Notes: a model not told the origin generated them from the letters alone. A DNA stretch of 34,357 bases from Bacteroidales bacterium (GCA_017541145.1 JAFXZT010000128.1:1-34357); one strand, 5' to 3'; positions 1 to 7,784 are shown, numbered from the stretch's first letter. Numbers and translations are program-made.

Positions 1-1
1 C

Positions 2-85
2 ATCGTCAACCGCTCTCACATCGGCTACAAAGGAGCATTGCAGTTTTTGGAGAGGATATACTCTGCAAGCGTGGGAGGGAAATAA
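2..85 (+). CDS. C-terminal end of a nitrogenase component-1-like protein (partial)
   Basis: The window opens inside a reading frame that ends with TAA at 83-85. The last 27 residues include RSHIGYKGALQFLERIYSA. The block GYxGxxxLxExIY is the usual C-terminal signature of nitrogenase/oxidoreductase component 1 proteins (NifK/NifN type). The beta-like subunit at 20015-21313 ends in the same way (GYTGGIRLIEDIY). I therefore infer that another component-1 subunit gene lies to the left and that the nitrogenase-like locus extends beyond this window. Only the tail is visible, so its subgroup and partner cannot be named. A GC-rich hairpin with a T-run follows about 30 bases downstream. Confidence 0.55.
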   Translation: MVNRSHIGYKGALQFLERIYSASVGGK

Positions 86-118
86 TTGACAATTCACAAT
101 TGACAATTGATAATTGAC
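86..118. repeat. AATTGACA-type short intergenic repeats
   Basis: Short tandem units of the type AATTGACA / AATTCACA / AATTGATA follow the stop codon at 85. The same kind of repeat occurs after the stop codons at 5698 and 19906 in this window. They are self-complementary at the octamer level and look like slippage-prone intergenic filler. No gene function is assigned. Confidence 0.6.
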
Positions 119-146
119 GGGCGGAGAAAACTTCGTCCGTTTTTTT
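117..146 (+). terminator. Rho-independent terminator after the left-edge gene
   Basis: ACGGGCGGAG pairs with CTTCGTCCGT (two G-U pairs) around an AAAA loop, followed by a run of seven T. It ends the transcript of the nitrogenase-like gene that enters from the left. The T-run overlaps the -33 element of the next promoter. Confidence 0.7.
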
Positions 147-175
147 GGTGGATTGTCATTAAAATATTATCTTTG
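144..175 (+). promoter_or_regulatory. Bacteroidota-type promoter of the frameshifted ATPase gene
   Basis: TTTG (144-147), 20 bp, then TATCTTTG (168-175), 26 bases before the ATG at 201. This matches the TTTG/TAnnTTTG consensus of the Bacteroidota primary sigma factor. Confidence 0.7.
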
Positions 176-200
176 CCAAAAATAACCAACATCAATTGCT

Positions 201-1810
201 ATGGAAGATTTTGAACCGCCGGTACTCAGCCGTTTACCGTTGAGCCTTCAAAGTTTTGAAGACCTGAGAAAACGCAATTACATTTACGTTGACAAGACAC
301 AATACGTTTATATGCTTGTCAATCAGGGCAAAAGTTATTTTCTCGCCCGTCCGCGCAGATTTGGCAAAAGTCTGTTGTGCAATACATTGCGTGCATATTT
401 CGAGGGCAAAAAGGAACTTTTTGACGGTTTGAAAATCTCACATTGGGAAAAAATTGGACAAAATATCCGATATTTTATTTGGATTTTGCCGACGGGGATT
501 ATTCTATCGGCTCGTACACTTTGGTTAACAAAATCAGAACTGCACTTATCAATTTTGAGGCTGAAAACGGCATTGCTTTTGATGAAAGTTCCATTATAAT
601 CAACGAAGAGACCGACCCATTAAAGAACGAGGCTATGAAACTATCGTTTCGTCTCGACAGCGACCTGAAAGCGGTTTACGAAAAAACAGGGCTTGGAACA
701 GTTTTTATAGCCGACGAATATGATAATCCACTGATTAAAAGTGTTGATTTGGATACCGACAAGGGTATTTACCGTGGATTTTTCTCTGTTTTGAAATCTG
801 CGGACAAATACATCAGGTTCGCATTCCTCACAGGCGTAACAAAATTTGCCAATACTACTGTATTCAGCGGTAATAATCAACCTGTTGACATTTCATTTGA
901 CGTTAATTTTTCGGCGGTTTGCGGCATCACTCACAATGAATTGATGGATTATTTTTCTAACGAAATCCAAGCCTTTGCCGACAAAAAGAAAATCTCCTTC
1001 GACGAGATGGTTTCGCAGTTGAAACGTTGGTATGATAGTTACCTTTTCCACGAGGATGGCACAAAGGTATTTAATCCCGTAAGCCTTTTTAATGCGTTAC
1101 AAAAGAAGGATTTGCAGAATTATTGGTATCAGACGGGAACTCCGACATTCTTGATGCAGAGGCTTCGCAGCACCAATTACGACTACCGACTTCTTGACGG
1201 CGATGTCAAATACGACAAAAATCGTTTGATAAACTACAAAGACGGCGACTTTTCGGAACTGATTCCGCTTTTGTATTACAGTGGCTATCTGACGATTAAA
1301 TCTGTTGAAGAGGACGAAATTGCCGAATACACACTCGGTTTCCCAAACAATGAAGTGAAAATCAGTTTCTTAACAAATATTTTCGACGAGTTTTACCATT
1401 CCGACGTTCAGAGCGGTTTTAATTATTTGGATTTCACCCGCGATTTTCGTTCGGGCAATGTGGAAAGCGTTTTGAAACGTTTTCAAGCCCTTTTTGAAAC
1501 TCTGCCATACGCCAACGACAAGAATGTTGCGCTTATTGAGCGAGATTTTCAAAACATCATATTCTTGGTATTCAGCATTTTGGGCTACAATACAATCTCC
1601 GAGCCGCACTTCTCAAAAGGTCGCGCCGATGTCATCTTAATCAACAAGGACTTTGTGTACATCTTTGAATTTAAAGTTGACCAAGACGCCCAAACCGCCC
1701 TCAACCAAATCAACCTGAAAAACTACGCCGGTCGCTACAATATGGACGGACGCAAGATTTTCAAAATTGGCGCAAACTTTTCAAGCAAAGAGAAGAATCT
1801 GACGGATTGA
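201..1810 (+). pseudogene. AAA-ATPase-like / PD-(D/E)XK (DUF1703-type) protein, frameshifted
   Basis: Two overlapping frames together make one protein of the AAA-ATPase_like plus PDDEXK_9 family. The first frame (201-599) holds the N-terminal YVDKT motif and the Walker A-like PRRFGKS. The second (from about 443 to 1810) holds a Walker B-like FIADEYDN and the C-terminal nuclease motif RADVILIN...FEFKVD. The frames join smoothly if one A is added to the run of six A at 448-453: ISHWEK then continues as NWTKYPIFYLDF. So this is a one-base deletion in a homopolymer, either a real inactivating mutation or a sequencing error. The rest is intact, which points to a recent event or an error. These proteins are multicopy in Bacteroidota and their physiological role is not established. 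A paralogue lies on the other strand at 2282-4021. Confidence 0.8.
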
Positions 1811-1863
1811 GTGGTGGAAGAGGATTGATGTTTTTGGAGATAAGATAATGCTAACCAAATATG

Positions 1864-2280
1864 TCAATTGTCAAACCAAAACACCATTCGAGCCGGTTCT
1901 CCCTCTTCATCACAAGTTCGCATATAATCATATATAAATTCGTATGTTTTTAACCAATCCGGATCATAGATAGTATCTTCTTTTGCGTGATATTCGTGGA
2001 TAACTTCATCCACGGTATCCAAGCATTCTCGCAGTTCATCAGTATAAAGATAACTTGGTGTGTGTGCGTCAGATTGAAAATCTTTATATGCTCTATAAAT
2101 GCTTTCACATACATCTCCCGGCAATCCACGAGGAGGATAAAGTGGTTCAATCGCACTTCTTGTCCCTGCAAGTATTCCGAAAACTCCATACAATCTATCG
2201 CCATCGAACTCACCTGCATATTTATATTTCTTGTTTTTTCTACTTTTATATTCAATATGTATCCAAATATCTGTTCCCAT
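1864..2280 (-). CDS. Hypothetical protein, MGTDIWIHIEY type
   Basis: A 138-residue soluble protein when the ATG at 2280 is used; an upstream in-frame start at 2295 would lie inside the preceding gene. The N-terminus reads MGTDIWIHIEYK and the tail is acidic (MRTCDEEGEPARMVFWFDN). There is no signal peptide, membrane segment or catalytic motif that I recognise. Similar short MGTDI-starting proteins occur as hypothetical accessory or phage-associated genes, but I cannot assign a function. It starts 2 bp after the stop codon of the DUF1703-type ATPase at 2282-4021 on the same strand, so the two are probably cotranscribed and could be functionally linked. Confidence 0.65.
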   Translation of the reverse strand: MGTDIWIHIEYKSRKNKKYKYAGEFDGDRLYGVFGILAGTRSAIEPLYPPRGLPGDVCESIYRAYKDFQSDAHTPSYLYTDELRECLDTVDEVIHEYHAKEDTIYDPDWLKTYEFIYDYMRTCDEEGEPARMVFWFDN

Positions 2281-2281
2281 T

Positions 2282-4021
2282 TTACACCTCCTCAATCTTC
2301 ACCATCTCCACCCCCTTAAACACCATCACAACCTTATGCAACGCTGTTCCCTCGGTCATATTCTGCACCTTTTTATCTTCGGCATAAATACTCAACTGCG
2401 CCGCCGCTTCGTCGAATTTGTCAGTAATGTCTTTTTCAGAAGAATTAGTCGTAACGTACTTAAATTCAACGATGAAACTATGTTGAACATCTTTAAAACG
2501 CTTGTCGGGCATAAGGAAAATGTCGCAGTAGCCGTGGTTCATCTCCACTTCGGGACACATCAGGTAGTACGGACAGAGCGACAGGTACGCCATAAAATAG
2601 CCTTGGATATTCCTCTCGCCCTCGATGGCATTGCGGACTGACGAACATTCCTTGTATTTTTCGGCGATGTATGTAAACATTTCCCGCCATTCGCCAAACA
2701 TTGCGGCATTGTCAAAAGTGTCTTGAAGATGCGAAATGTTGACTTTTGCGCTTTGGTCGTATTGATTGAGAATATAGCGGTAATACTGTTTGCGGATGTT
2801 ATTGTTGGGAATCGAAAGTTTCATTCTGAACCCAAAACTGCCTCTTATGGTCAACATTCCGTAATAATACATCAACGATATAAAATTCTCATCGTCAATA
2901 AGTTCTGTTGCGGGGAAATGCTCTTTTACCACACCCAACACATATTCCTCGTTGGCGGCTTTGTGGATAAGACTGTCGCGGAGGTCGTTGCCCATCAGTT
3001 TTTCGAGTTTCACAAGATGGTCAAGTTTACCGTAATCCATCATTGAGTTTGGCGCAGTCATATCGTCGGGGAAAGTCCCTTTTTTGATATATTGATTCAT
3101 ATAATACAACACCATCATACCGTTGTACATTGATGGTTCGTTGTTCTCAAAACTCTTCAACGAGAAACAGAAATTGTTGCACCAAGGTTTGATTGTGGAA
3201 ATTATGAAGTCGGTCTGTTGCTGCAAATCGCCTTTTATCATACCCACAGAGTGATAATATTTTATCATCTCCTTGACGTCCGTTTCCGAAAAACCGAGCA
3301 ATTGGTTCAAATCAGAATCTTGTGAAACGTAAGATGCAATGTTAAAACCGCTTGTCAAATCGTCGAGCGTAACAGGTGAAACACCCGTCAGAAAAATCCT
3401 CTCAAAACTGCCTTTGAAAATCTTGAAAAGGTCTCTGTAAAAGCCTTCGCCGTGGGTGATTGCCTTATAAACTTTTTCGCCGTGGAGCGATAGAATTGTA
3501 TTGGTAAAATTGTCGTATTCGTCCACAATCAGGTACATAGGGATTTTTTTCAGTTGCGCCTGACCGATGATATAAATTAATTTGTGGGTTGCGCTTTTGC
3601 ATTGGGCGGTTTTTCCTACGAAGTTGTCGTCGTAAAATTCCGCATATTTTTGTGCAAAAGCATCCAAAACAGCACAGCAATATTCGTTGAATTTTGTCTC
3701 TACTTCATCAATGCTGCCCGAAACTTTTGAAAAATCTAACCGCATTACCTGATAAAATCCTCTCCGCTCTGTTGGGTGCTCGTGAATCCAAAGACCTGAA
3801 AAAAGTTCGTCAAAACGGTCTTTGTTTTTGATGTCGTAATAAGCCTCTAACATACTCACAAACAGACTCTTACCAAACCTTCTCGGACGTCCGAAAAACA
3901 AATAACTGTCGCCGTCCTCTAAGACGGAGATAAACTTTGTCTTGTCCACATAATAGAGGTTGTCCCGACGGATTACCTCAAAATCACTGATGCCCGAAGG
4001 CAGATGTTTAATCTTTCCCAT
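2282..4021 (-). CDS. AAA-ATPase-like / PD-(D/E)XK nuclease (DUF1703-type) protein
   Basis: Full-length member of the AAA-ATPase_like plus PDDEXK_9 family, 579 residues from the ATG at 4021. The start at 4051 is rejected because it overlaps the promoter -7 box. Seen: N-terminal LPSGISDFEVIRRDNLYYVDKT, Walker A-like FGRPRRFGKS, Walker B-like LIVDEYDNF, and a C-terminal nuclease-fold core with D in GYCDIFLMPD and ExK in FIVEFKYV. Known: such proteins are abundant in Bacteroidota and are thought to be ATPase-nuclease fusions, possibly linked to mobile DNA or defence. Role is inferred only. It is the first gene of a two-gene unit with the small protein at 1864-2280, and it is an intact paralogue of the frameshifted gene at 201-1810. 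Confidence 0.85.
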   Translation of the reverse strand: MGKIKHLPSGISDFEVIRRDNLYYVDKTKFISVLEDGDSYLFFGRPRRFGKSLFVSMLEAYYDIKNKDRFDELFSGLWIHEHPTERRGFYQVMRLDFSKVSGSIDEVETKFNEYCCAVLDAFAQKYAEFYDDNFVGKTAQCKSATHKLIYIIGQAQLKKIPMYLIVDEYDNFTNTILSLHGEKVYKAITHGEGFYRDLFKIFKGSFERIFLTGVSPVTLDDLTSGFNIASYVSQDSDLNQLLGFSETDVKEMIKYYHSVGMIKGDLQQQTDFIISTIKPWCNNFCFSLKSFENNEPSMYNGMMVLYYMNQYIKKGTFPDDMTAPNSMMDYGKLDHLVKLEKLMGNDLRDSLIHKAANEEYVLGVVKEHFPATELIDDENFISLMYYYGMLTIRGSFGFRMKLSIPNNNIRKQYYRYILNQYDQSAKVNISHLQDTFDNAAMFGEWREMFTYIAEKYKECSSVRNAIEGERNIQGYFMAYLSLCPYYLMCPEVEMNHGYCDIFLMPDKRFKDVQHSFIVEFKYVTTNSSEKDITDKFDEAAAQLSIYAEDKKVQNMTEGTALHKVVMVFKGVEMVKIEEV

Positions 4022-4048
4022 AATGCTGTGCGTTTTTCGGATTTGACG

Positions 4049-4079
4049 CAAAGTTAATAAATAAAGTTTGAAATGCCAA
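4049..4079 (-). promoter_or_regulatory. Promoter of the DUF1703-type ATPase gene
   Basis: On the minus strand TTG (4079-4077), 20 bp, then TAACTTTG (4056-4049), 27 bases before the ATG at 4021. The perfect spacing decides the start codon, because the longer alternative would begin within this element. The -33 element overlaps the stop codon of the ATPase remnant at 4080. Confidence 0.7.
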
Positions 4080-4240
4080 TTAATTTTTCAAAATCGTCTT
4101 TGCTCTTTTGGTGTTGCCGGTGGCGGCTTTTACTTCGAGGAGGACACACTCGTTGTTTCGACGGATTACAAAATCAAACGCTTCTTTTCAGGATTATTTT
4201 TCCAATCCAAAAGCGTCTGTTCAATCTTCCTTTGTAACAT
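4080..4240 (-). pseudogene. AAA/DUF4143 ATPase remnant with large internal deletion
   Basis: Reading the minus strand from ATG at 4240 gives MLQRKIEQTLLDWKNNPEKK and then a stop. This matches the N-terminus of AAA_14/DUF4143 ATPases; compare MILKRKIYSQLLDWKQ in the intact gene at 8211-9566. Immediately after, in another frame, comes DFVIRRNNECVLLEVKAATG...AKTILKN followed by a stop at 4080. That is the PD-(D/E)XK-like C-terminus of the same family. The middle of the gene, including Walker motifs, is missing. So a gene of roughly 400 codons has collapsed to about 55 codons by internal deletion. Two copies of a 33-bp repeat lie just upstream (4260-4312), as in the intact gene. Confidence 0.75.
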
Positions 4241-4259
4241 ATTATTAATCAAATGTTTG

Positions 4260-4312
4260 ACATTTTTTCAAGGGACTTTTCTCCTGAAACTTACATTTTT
4301 TCAAGGGACTTT
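4260..4312 (-). repeat. 33-bp tandem repeat (two copies) upstream of the DUF4143 remnant
   Basis: ACATTTTTTCAAGGGACTTT occurs at 4260-4279 and again at 4293-4312, a period of exactly 33 bp. On the minus strand the repeats lie directly upstream of the remnant's ATG (4240). The arrangement mirrors the 33-bp repeats before the intact DUF4143 ATPase at 9566. Confidence 0.75.
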
Positions 4313-4443
4313 GCAAATGATTGGTTAAAAATGTTGTCGCAAAATTTTATACTTCCTCACCCCAAAAATATCATCATCTGCAATAAAAATTTTCTATAAT
4401 CTCCAACATTTTCAGCAAAATTCTCCAATTCTCTCACTTCTTC
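4313..4443. other. Non-coding AT-rich spacer
   Basis: About 130 bases with no convincing reading frame. Two TCTCCAA-type words (around 4401 and 4422-4428) recall the TATCCAA half-sites of the promoters further right, but the match is weak. Confidence 0.4.
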
Positions 4444-4474
4444 TTGCCAAATATCTCATCCATCGCTAACTTTG
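4444..4474 (+). promoter_or_regulatory. Promoter of the micro-ORF / transsulfuration operon
   Basis: TTG (4444-4446), 20 bp, TAACTTTG (4467-4474), 22 bases before the ATG of a 40-codon micro-ORF at 4497. It is the best promoter in front of the beta-synthase gene at 4721. A second bare TAATTTTG at 4657-4664 has no -33 partner at the right distance. The palindrome seen at four other promoters in the window is not clearly present here; a TTCTCCAA (4421-4428) with a 15-bp spacer is only a loose match to the upstream half-site. Confidence 0.6.
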
Positions 4475-4496
4475 CAATCGTAAAAATTCATAAACA

Positions 4497-4619
4497 ATGA
4501 CAGATTTTTCTACATATAACTTCAATTATCGCGAGGATTTCACCCTTGAGAATCCAACACATTCTTTGGGTGCATTCATCGGATATGATCGATGTAGCGA
4601 TGTCTGTTGTTTCTTTTAA
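4497..4619 (+). CDS. 40-residue Cys-ending micro-ORF (leader peptide or peptide precursor)
   Basis: ATG at 4497 opens a 40-codon frame that begins MTDFSTYNFNYRED and ends GYDRCSDVCCFF before TAA at 4617-4619. It sits 22 bases downstream of a good TTG-N20-TAACTTTG promoter and about 100 bases before the beta-synthase gene, so it should be the first frame on that mRNA. Three Cys codons lie within the last eight. Downstream are two weak hairpins (GGGGA 4624-4628 with TCCCC 4645-4649; TGCAA 4651-4655 with TTGCA 4662-4666) and then T-rich sequence. This would suit a cysteine-sensing attenuation leader for a cysteine-making operon. The alternative is a small precursor or metal/thiol-binding peptide with a Cys-rich core. 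No homologue is recognised. Confidence 0.5.
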   Translation: MTDFSTYNFNYREDFTLENPTHSLGAFIGYDRCSDVCCFF

Positions 4620-4720
4620 TATTGGGGATATTATATCTTCTTTTTCCCCCTGCAATTAATTTTGCAAAACTTTTCTTTATCCATATACATAGTCTTTTTT
4701 TTAAATAACATTGCATAATT

Positions 4721-5698
4721 ATGGCAGTTTATAACAACATTTTGGACACTATCGGCAATACGCCGGTTGTTCAACTTTCGCACTTGAACACGGGCGTTAG
4801 TAGCCTGTTCTTAAAACTCGAAAATCAAAATCCGGGCGGCAGCATCAAGGATCGCACAGGCTTGAATATGATTGTTCAGGCGGAAAAACGTGGCGACATC
4901 CATCCCGGCGATCTTATTGTAGAGGCTACGGCGGGCAACACAGGTCTTGGTCTTGCACTTGCAAGTCGTTTGAAGGGCTACAAGTTGCTCCTTGTGATCC
5001 CCGACAAAATGAGCACCGAAAAAATAAACCATCTCAAAGCCCTTGGCGTTGAGGTAGTTATCACTCGTAGCGACGTGGGTAAGGGTCATCCCGAATATTA
5101 TCAAGATCTTGCGGCAAGAATTGCCAACGAGCGTGGCGGATATTTCATTAATCAGTTTGAAAACCCCGACAATCCTGACACTCACGCACATACCACCGCC
5201 CCCGAAATTTGGGAACAAATGGAGCACAAGGTTGACGCCGTAGTTGTGGGTGTAGGTTCATCGGGTACGCTAACAGGTCTGACAAAATTTTTCAAGGAAG
5301 TAAGCCCGCAAACAGAATTCATTCTCGCCGACCCAAAAGGCTCTGTGCTTGCCGATTACATCAATCTCCACAAACTCCGCAACGATGCAGGATCGTGGTT
5401 CGTGGAAGGCATAGGCGAAGATTTCATCCCGAAAATCGCTGATTTTTCGCTCGTCAGAAAGGCGTATGAAGTAACCGACGAGGAGAGTTTTTCGGCGGCA
5501 AGACTCTTGCTCCGTGAGGAAGGAATTTTGGCGGGATCATCAACGGGAACGCTTCTGAGTGCCGCCCTGCGCTACTGCCGTGAACAAACCACTCCCAAAC
5601 GCGTGGTGACAATCGCCTGCGACAGCGGCAACAAGTATCTCTCAAAAATGTTCAACGACAGTTGGCTCAACGAAAAGAATTTGCATTTGAGCATTTAG
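4721..5698 (+). CDS. PLP-dependent beta-synthase, cystathionine beta-synthase / CysM-like
   Basis: 325-residue fold-type II PLP enzyme. Seen: IGNTPVVQL near the N-terminus, PLP lysine K43 in GGSIKDR, asparagine loop EATAGNTG, and phosphate loop GVGSSGTLTG. The C-terminal part (VEGIGEDFIP, and DSGNKYLSKMFNDSWL at the end) is more typical of cystathionine beta-synthase than of CysK. No CBS domains follow. Likely reaction: serine or O-acetylserine plus homocysteine to cystathionine, in the cytosol, comparable to MccA of Bacillus. The next gene is a cystathionine gamma-lyase-type enzyme, which supports reverse transsulfuration from homocysteine to cysteine. O-acetylserine sulfhydrylase activity is the alternative. 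The gene follows the Cys-rich micro-ORF and is separated from the next gene by an AATTCATA-type repeat. Confidence 0.85.
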   Translation: MAVYNNILDTIGNTPVVQLSHLNTGVSSLFLKLENQNPGGSIKDRTGLNMIVQAEKRGDIHPGDLIVEATAGNTGLGLALASRLKGYKLLLVIPDKMSTEKINHLKALGVEVVITRSDVGKGHPEYYQDLAARIANERGGYFINQFENPDNPDTHAHTTAPEIWEQMEHKVDAVVVGVGSSGTLTGLTKFFKEVSPQTEFILADPKGSVLADYINLHKLRNDAGSWFVEGIGEDFIPKIADFSLVRKAYEVTDEESFSAARLLLREEGILAGSSTGTLLSAALRYCREQTTPKRVVTIACDSGNKYLSKMFNDSWLNEKNLHLSI

Positions 5699-5753
5699 AA
5701 TTGACAATTCATAATTCATAATTCATAATTCGTAATTCATAATTCGTAATTGT
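5699..5753. repeat. AATTCATA/AATTCGTA tandem repeats between two operon genes
   Basis: Six to seven near-copies of a short unit (AATTCATA or AATTCGTA), starting at the stop codon of the beta-synthase and running up to the ATG at 5755. Related to the AATTGACA repeats at 86-118 and 19907-20000. It separates two genes that otherwise look cotranscribed. Confidence 0.7.
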
Positions 5754-5754
5754 T

Positions 5755-6909
5755 ATGACAGCATTTTCAACAAGGGCGATCCATAATGGTGAAGAACCCG
5801 ATTTCAGAGACGGGGCAAGCGGCGATGTGGCTGTTCCGATTCATTTATCAACAACGTTTGCAAGGCTCAGAGCCGACTCACCCACAGCTGGTTACGAGTA
5901 CACACGCAGCCTCAATCCAACTCGCAAGGCGTTGGAGGAAAAACTTGCAGCCTTAGACGGCGCAAAGTATGGTTTGGCGTTTTCGTCCGGCTTGGCGGCG
6001 GCGTCCACGGTGATAATTTCGCTATTGAAGGCGGGCGACAATGTGATTGGTTTCGACGACCTTTACGGCGGCACTAGGCGACTTTTGAGCAATGTTTTTG
6101 TGAATTTTGACATCTCCGCAACCTACGTGGACGCCACAAAACCCGAAAACATCGAAAACGCCATCACCCCTAAATCCAAACTTATTTGGATAGAATCGCC
6201 GACCAATCCGCTGATGAAGTTGGCGGACATCAAAGCCATTGCGCAAATCGCTAAAAAACACGGACTTATACTCGTGGTTGACAACACTTTCCTCTCGCCG
6301 TATTTTCAACAGCCGTTGAGTTTGGGCGCTGACATCGTGGTTTACAGCACAACCAAATACATCGGCGGACACAGCGATGTTCTCGGCGGCTCTGTGGTGC
6401 TCAACAACGAAGATTTTTACAAAAAAATCGCTTATAATCAGAACGCTGTGGGTGCGGTGCTTTCGCCGTTCGACAGTTACCTGACCCTCCGTGGCGCCAA
6501 AACCCTCGCCGTGCGTATGGAACAGCACCAAAAAAACGCATTGGCTTTGGCTGAATTTTTGGAAAAATCGCCCAAGGTGAAACGTGTGCATTATCCGGCG
6601 TTGAAATCGCATCCGCAGCACGCTCTTGCAGAGGCTCAGTCGTCGGGTTCGAGTGGAATTTTCTCGTTTGAACTCGTTGGTACATTGGACGATGCGCAGA
6701 ATTTCCTCTCAAAACTCAAACTCTTTGCCACGGCAGAAAGTCTCGGCGGCGTAGAAAGTCTCATCGAGATTCCGGCGATAATGACCCACGCCTCCGTGCC
6801 CAAGGAAGTCCGCGAACAGAACGGCATTTCTGACACGCTGATTCGCGTTTCGGCAGGCATCGAGGATACCGATGATTTAGTGGCGGATTTCCGTCAGGCG
6901 TTGGGCTAA
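5755..6909 (+). CDS. Cystathionine gamma-lyase-like PLP enzyme (Cys/Met metabolism family)
   Basis: 384-residue member of the Cys/Met metabolism PLP family (fold type I). Seen: TRAIHNGEEPD at the start, YEYTRSLNPTR, the cofactor-stacking region FDDLYGGTRR, WIESPTNPLMKLADI, catalytic Schiff-base lysine K201 in YSTTKYIGGHSD, and the C-terminal ESLGGVESLIEIPAIMTH. Length is normal for cystathionine gamma-lyase, cystathionine gamma-synthase and MetC. The pairing with the upstream beta-synthase favours cystathionine gamma-lyase (cystathionine to cysteine, 2-oxobutyrate and ammonia), i.e. reverse transsulfuration. Family members interchange activities easily, so gamma-synthase or homocysteine gamma-lyase activity is possible. 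It is followed after 39 bp by a methyltransferase gene. Confidence 0.85.
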   Translation: MTAFSTRAIHNGEEPDFRDGASGDVAVPIHLSTTFARLRADSPTAGYEYTRSLNPTRKALEEKLAALDGAKYGLAFSSGLAAASTVIISLLKAGDNVIGFDDLYGGTRRLLSNVFVNFDISATYVDATKPENIENAITPKSKLIWIESPTNPLMKLADIKAIAQIAKKHGLILVVDNTFLSPYFQQPLSLGADIVVYSTTKYIGGHSDVLGGSVVLNNEDFYKKIAYNQNAVGAVLSPFDSYLTLRGAKTLAVRMEQHQKNALALAEFLEKSPKVKRVHYPALKSHPQHALAEAQSSGSSGIFSFELVGTLDDAQNFLSKLKLFATAESLGGVESLIEIPAIMTHASVPKEVREQNGISDTLIRVSAGIEDTDDLVADFRQALG

Positions 6910-6948
6910 ACAGTTGAATTGTAATTTGCAGCAAAATTGATTAAAAGT

Positions 6949-7773
6949 ATGAAAAAAATCAGACCCGAGTTTCAGGAGGATGTTTCTGAAACTCTGTTGA
7001 TTCCGTTGTGTATGCGTGCCAAGGAATCGCAAAAGAAAAATCCGATTATCAAGGACAGGATTTCCGAAAAAATTCTTTCAAAATTGGATTACGACTTTAA
7101 AAAATTTGCGGCAGATGAGCGATGTCAACTCTGTATCTCTATTAGAACCAACTACTTCGACAATGCTTTGAAAGAATTTGTAAGCAAATACGATGATGCA
7201 GTGGTGGTGGTTGTGGCGTGCGGACTCGACCCAAGAATTGAGCGTGTGGCAATCAACAAAAAATATCAGACTTATCAAATTGATTTTCCCGACGTGATAA
7301 AATTTCGCCGCAAACTGTTGCCCGAAAGTCCTGAAAACAAGTACATTTCGGGCAACATCACCAACGACGAATGGGTCAAGGACATCAAGGAAAACCACAA
7401 CGAAAGGCATTTTTTGTTCCTTCTCGAAGGCTTGTCGATGTATCTGAGCGAGGCACAGGTGAAACAGTTTTTCAAGACCGTTGACGAGAATTTCAGCAAT
7501 GCGGAGATTCATATTGAGCGTGTCAACAAACTCCTCAGCCGCACCCAAAACGTCAAGTCGGTGAATCAGACCAAGGCGGTTTTCAATTGGGGTTGCGACG
7601 ACCCTTTGGAAATCGAGCATTGGGGCAACTCGTTCAAATTCAAGGGCGAATACTATTATTATTCAGTTCCAAAACTCACCGAACTACGTGAACGTATCGG
7701 AAATGATGCGATTCTCTACCAAACCGATCCTGAATACAACCGCTCAATCGGCATTTGGAAGTATGAAAAATAG
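6949..7773 (+). CDS. Class I SAM methyltransferase, LCM (leucine carboxyl methyltransferase) family
   Basis: 274 residues from the ATG at 6949; an in-frame TTG at 6937 is less likely. Seen: SAM-binding motif VVVACGLDPRIERVAI at about residues 85-100, followed by YQIDFPDVIKFRRKLLPE and LFLLEGLSMYLSE. This is the order of motifs in the LCM/PPM1-TcmP family, whose members methylate carboxyl or hydroxyl groups of proteins or small molecules. Substrate unknown. As the third gene of a transsulfuration operon it may either supply S-adenosylhomocysteine, and so homocysteine, or methylate a sulfur-containing product. Three esterases lie in the neighbouring cluster, so methyl-ester chemistry is conceivable, but that is inference. 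A strong terminator follows directly. Confidence 0.8.
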   Translation: MKKIRPEFQEDVSETLLIPLCMRAKESQKKNPIIKDRISEKILSKLDYDFKKFAADERCQLCISIRTNYFDNALKEFVSKYDDAVVVVVACGLDPRIERVAINKKYQTYQIDFPDVIKFRRKLLPESPENKYISGNITNDEWVKDIKENHNERHFLFLLEGLSMYLSEAQVKQFFKTVDENFSNAEIHIERVNKLLSRTQNVKSVNQTKAVFNWGCDDPLEIEHWGNSFKFKGEYYYYSVPKLTELRERIGNDAILYQTDPEYNRSIGIWKYEK

Positions 7774-7784
7774 AAAGTTTTTTT

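Noticed and set aside
443-599. Programmed ribosomal frameshift in the ATPase gene
   Set aside because: There is no stimulatory structure or family precedent that I know of; a simple one-base loss in an A-run is more likely.
4068-4328. 86-residue plus-strand gene
   Set aside because: It is antisense to the recognisable DUF4143 remnant and its upstream repeats, which explain the open frame.
4657-4664. Second promoter (TAATTTTG) directly before the beta-synthase gene
   Set aside because: No TTG element lies about 20 bp upstream. The full promoter at 4444-4474 is better; an internal weak start cannot be excluded.
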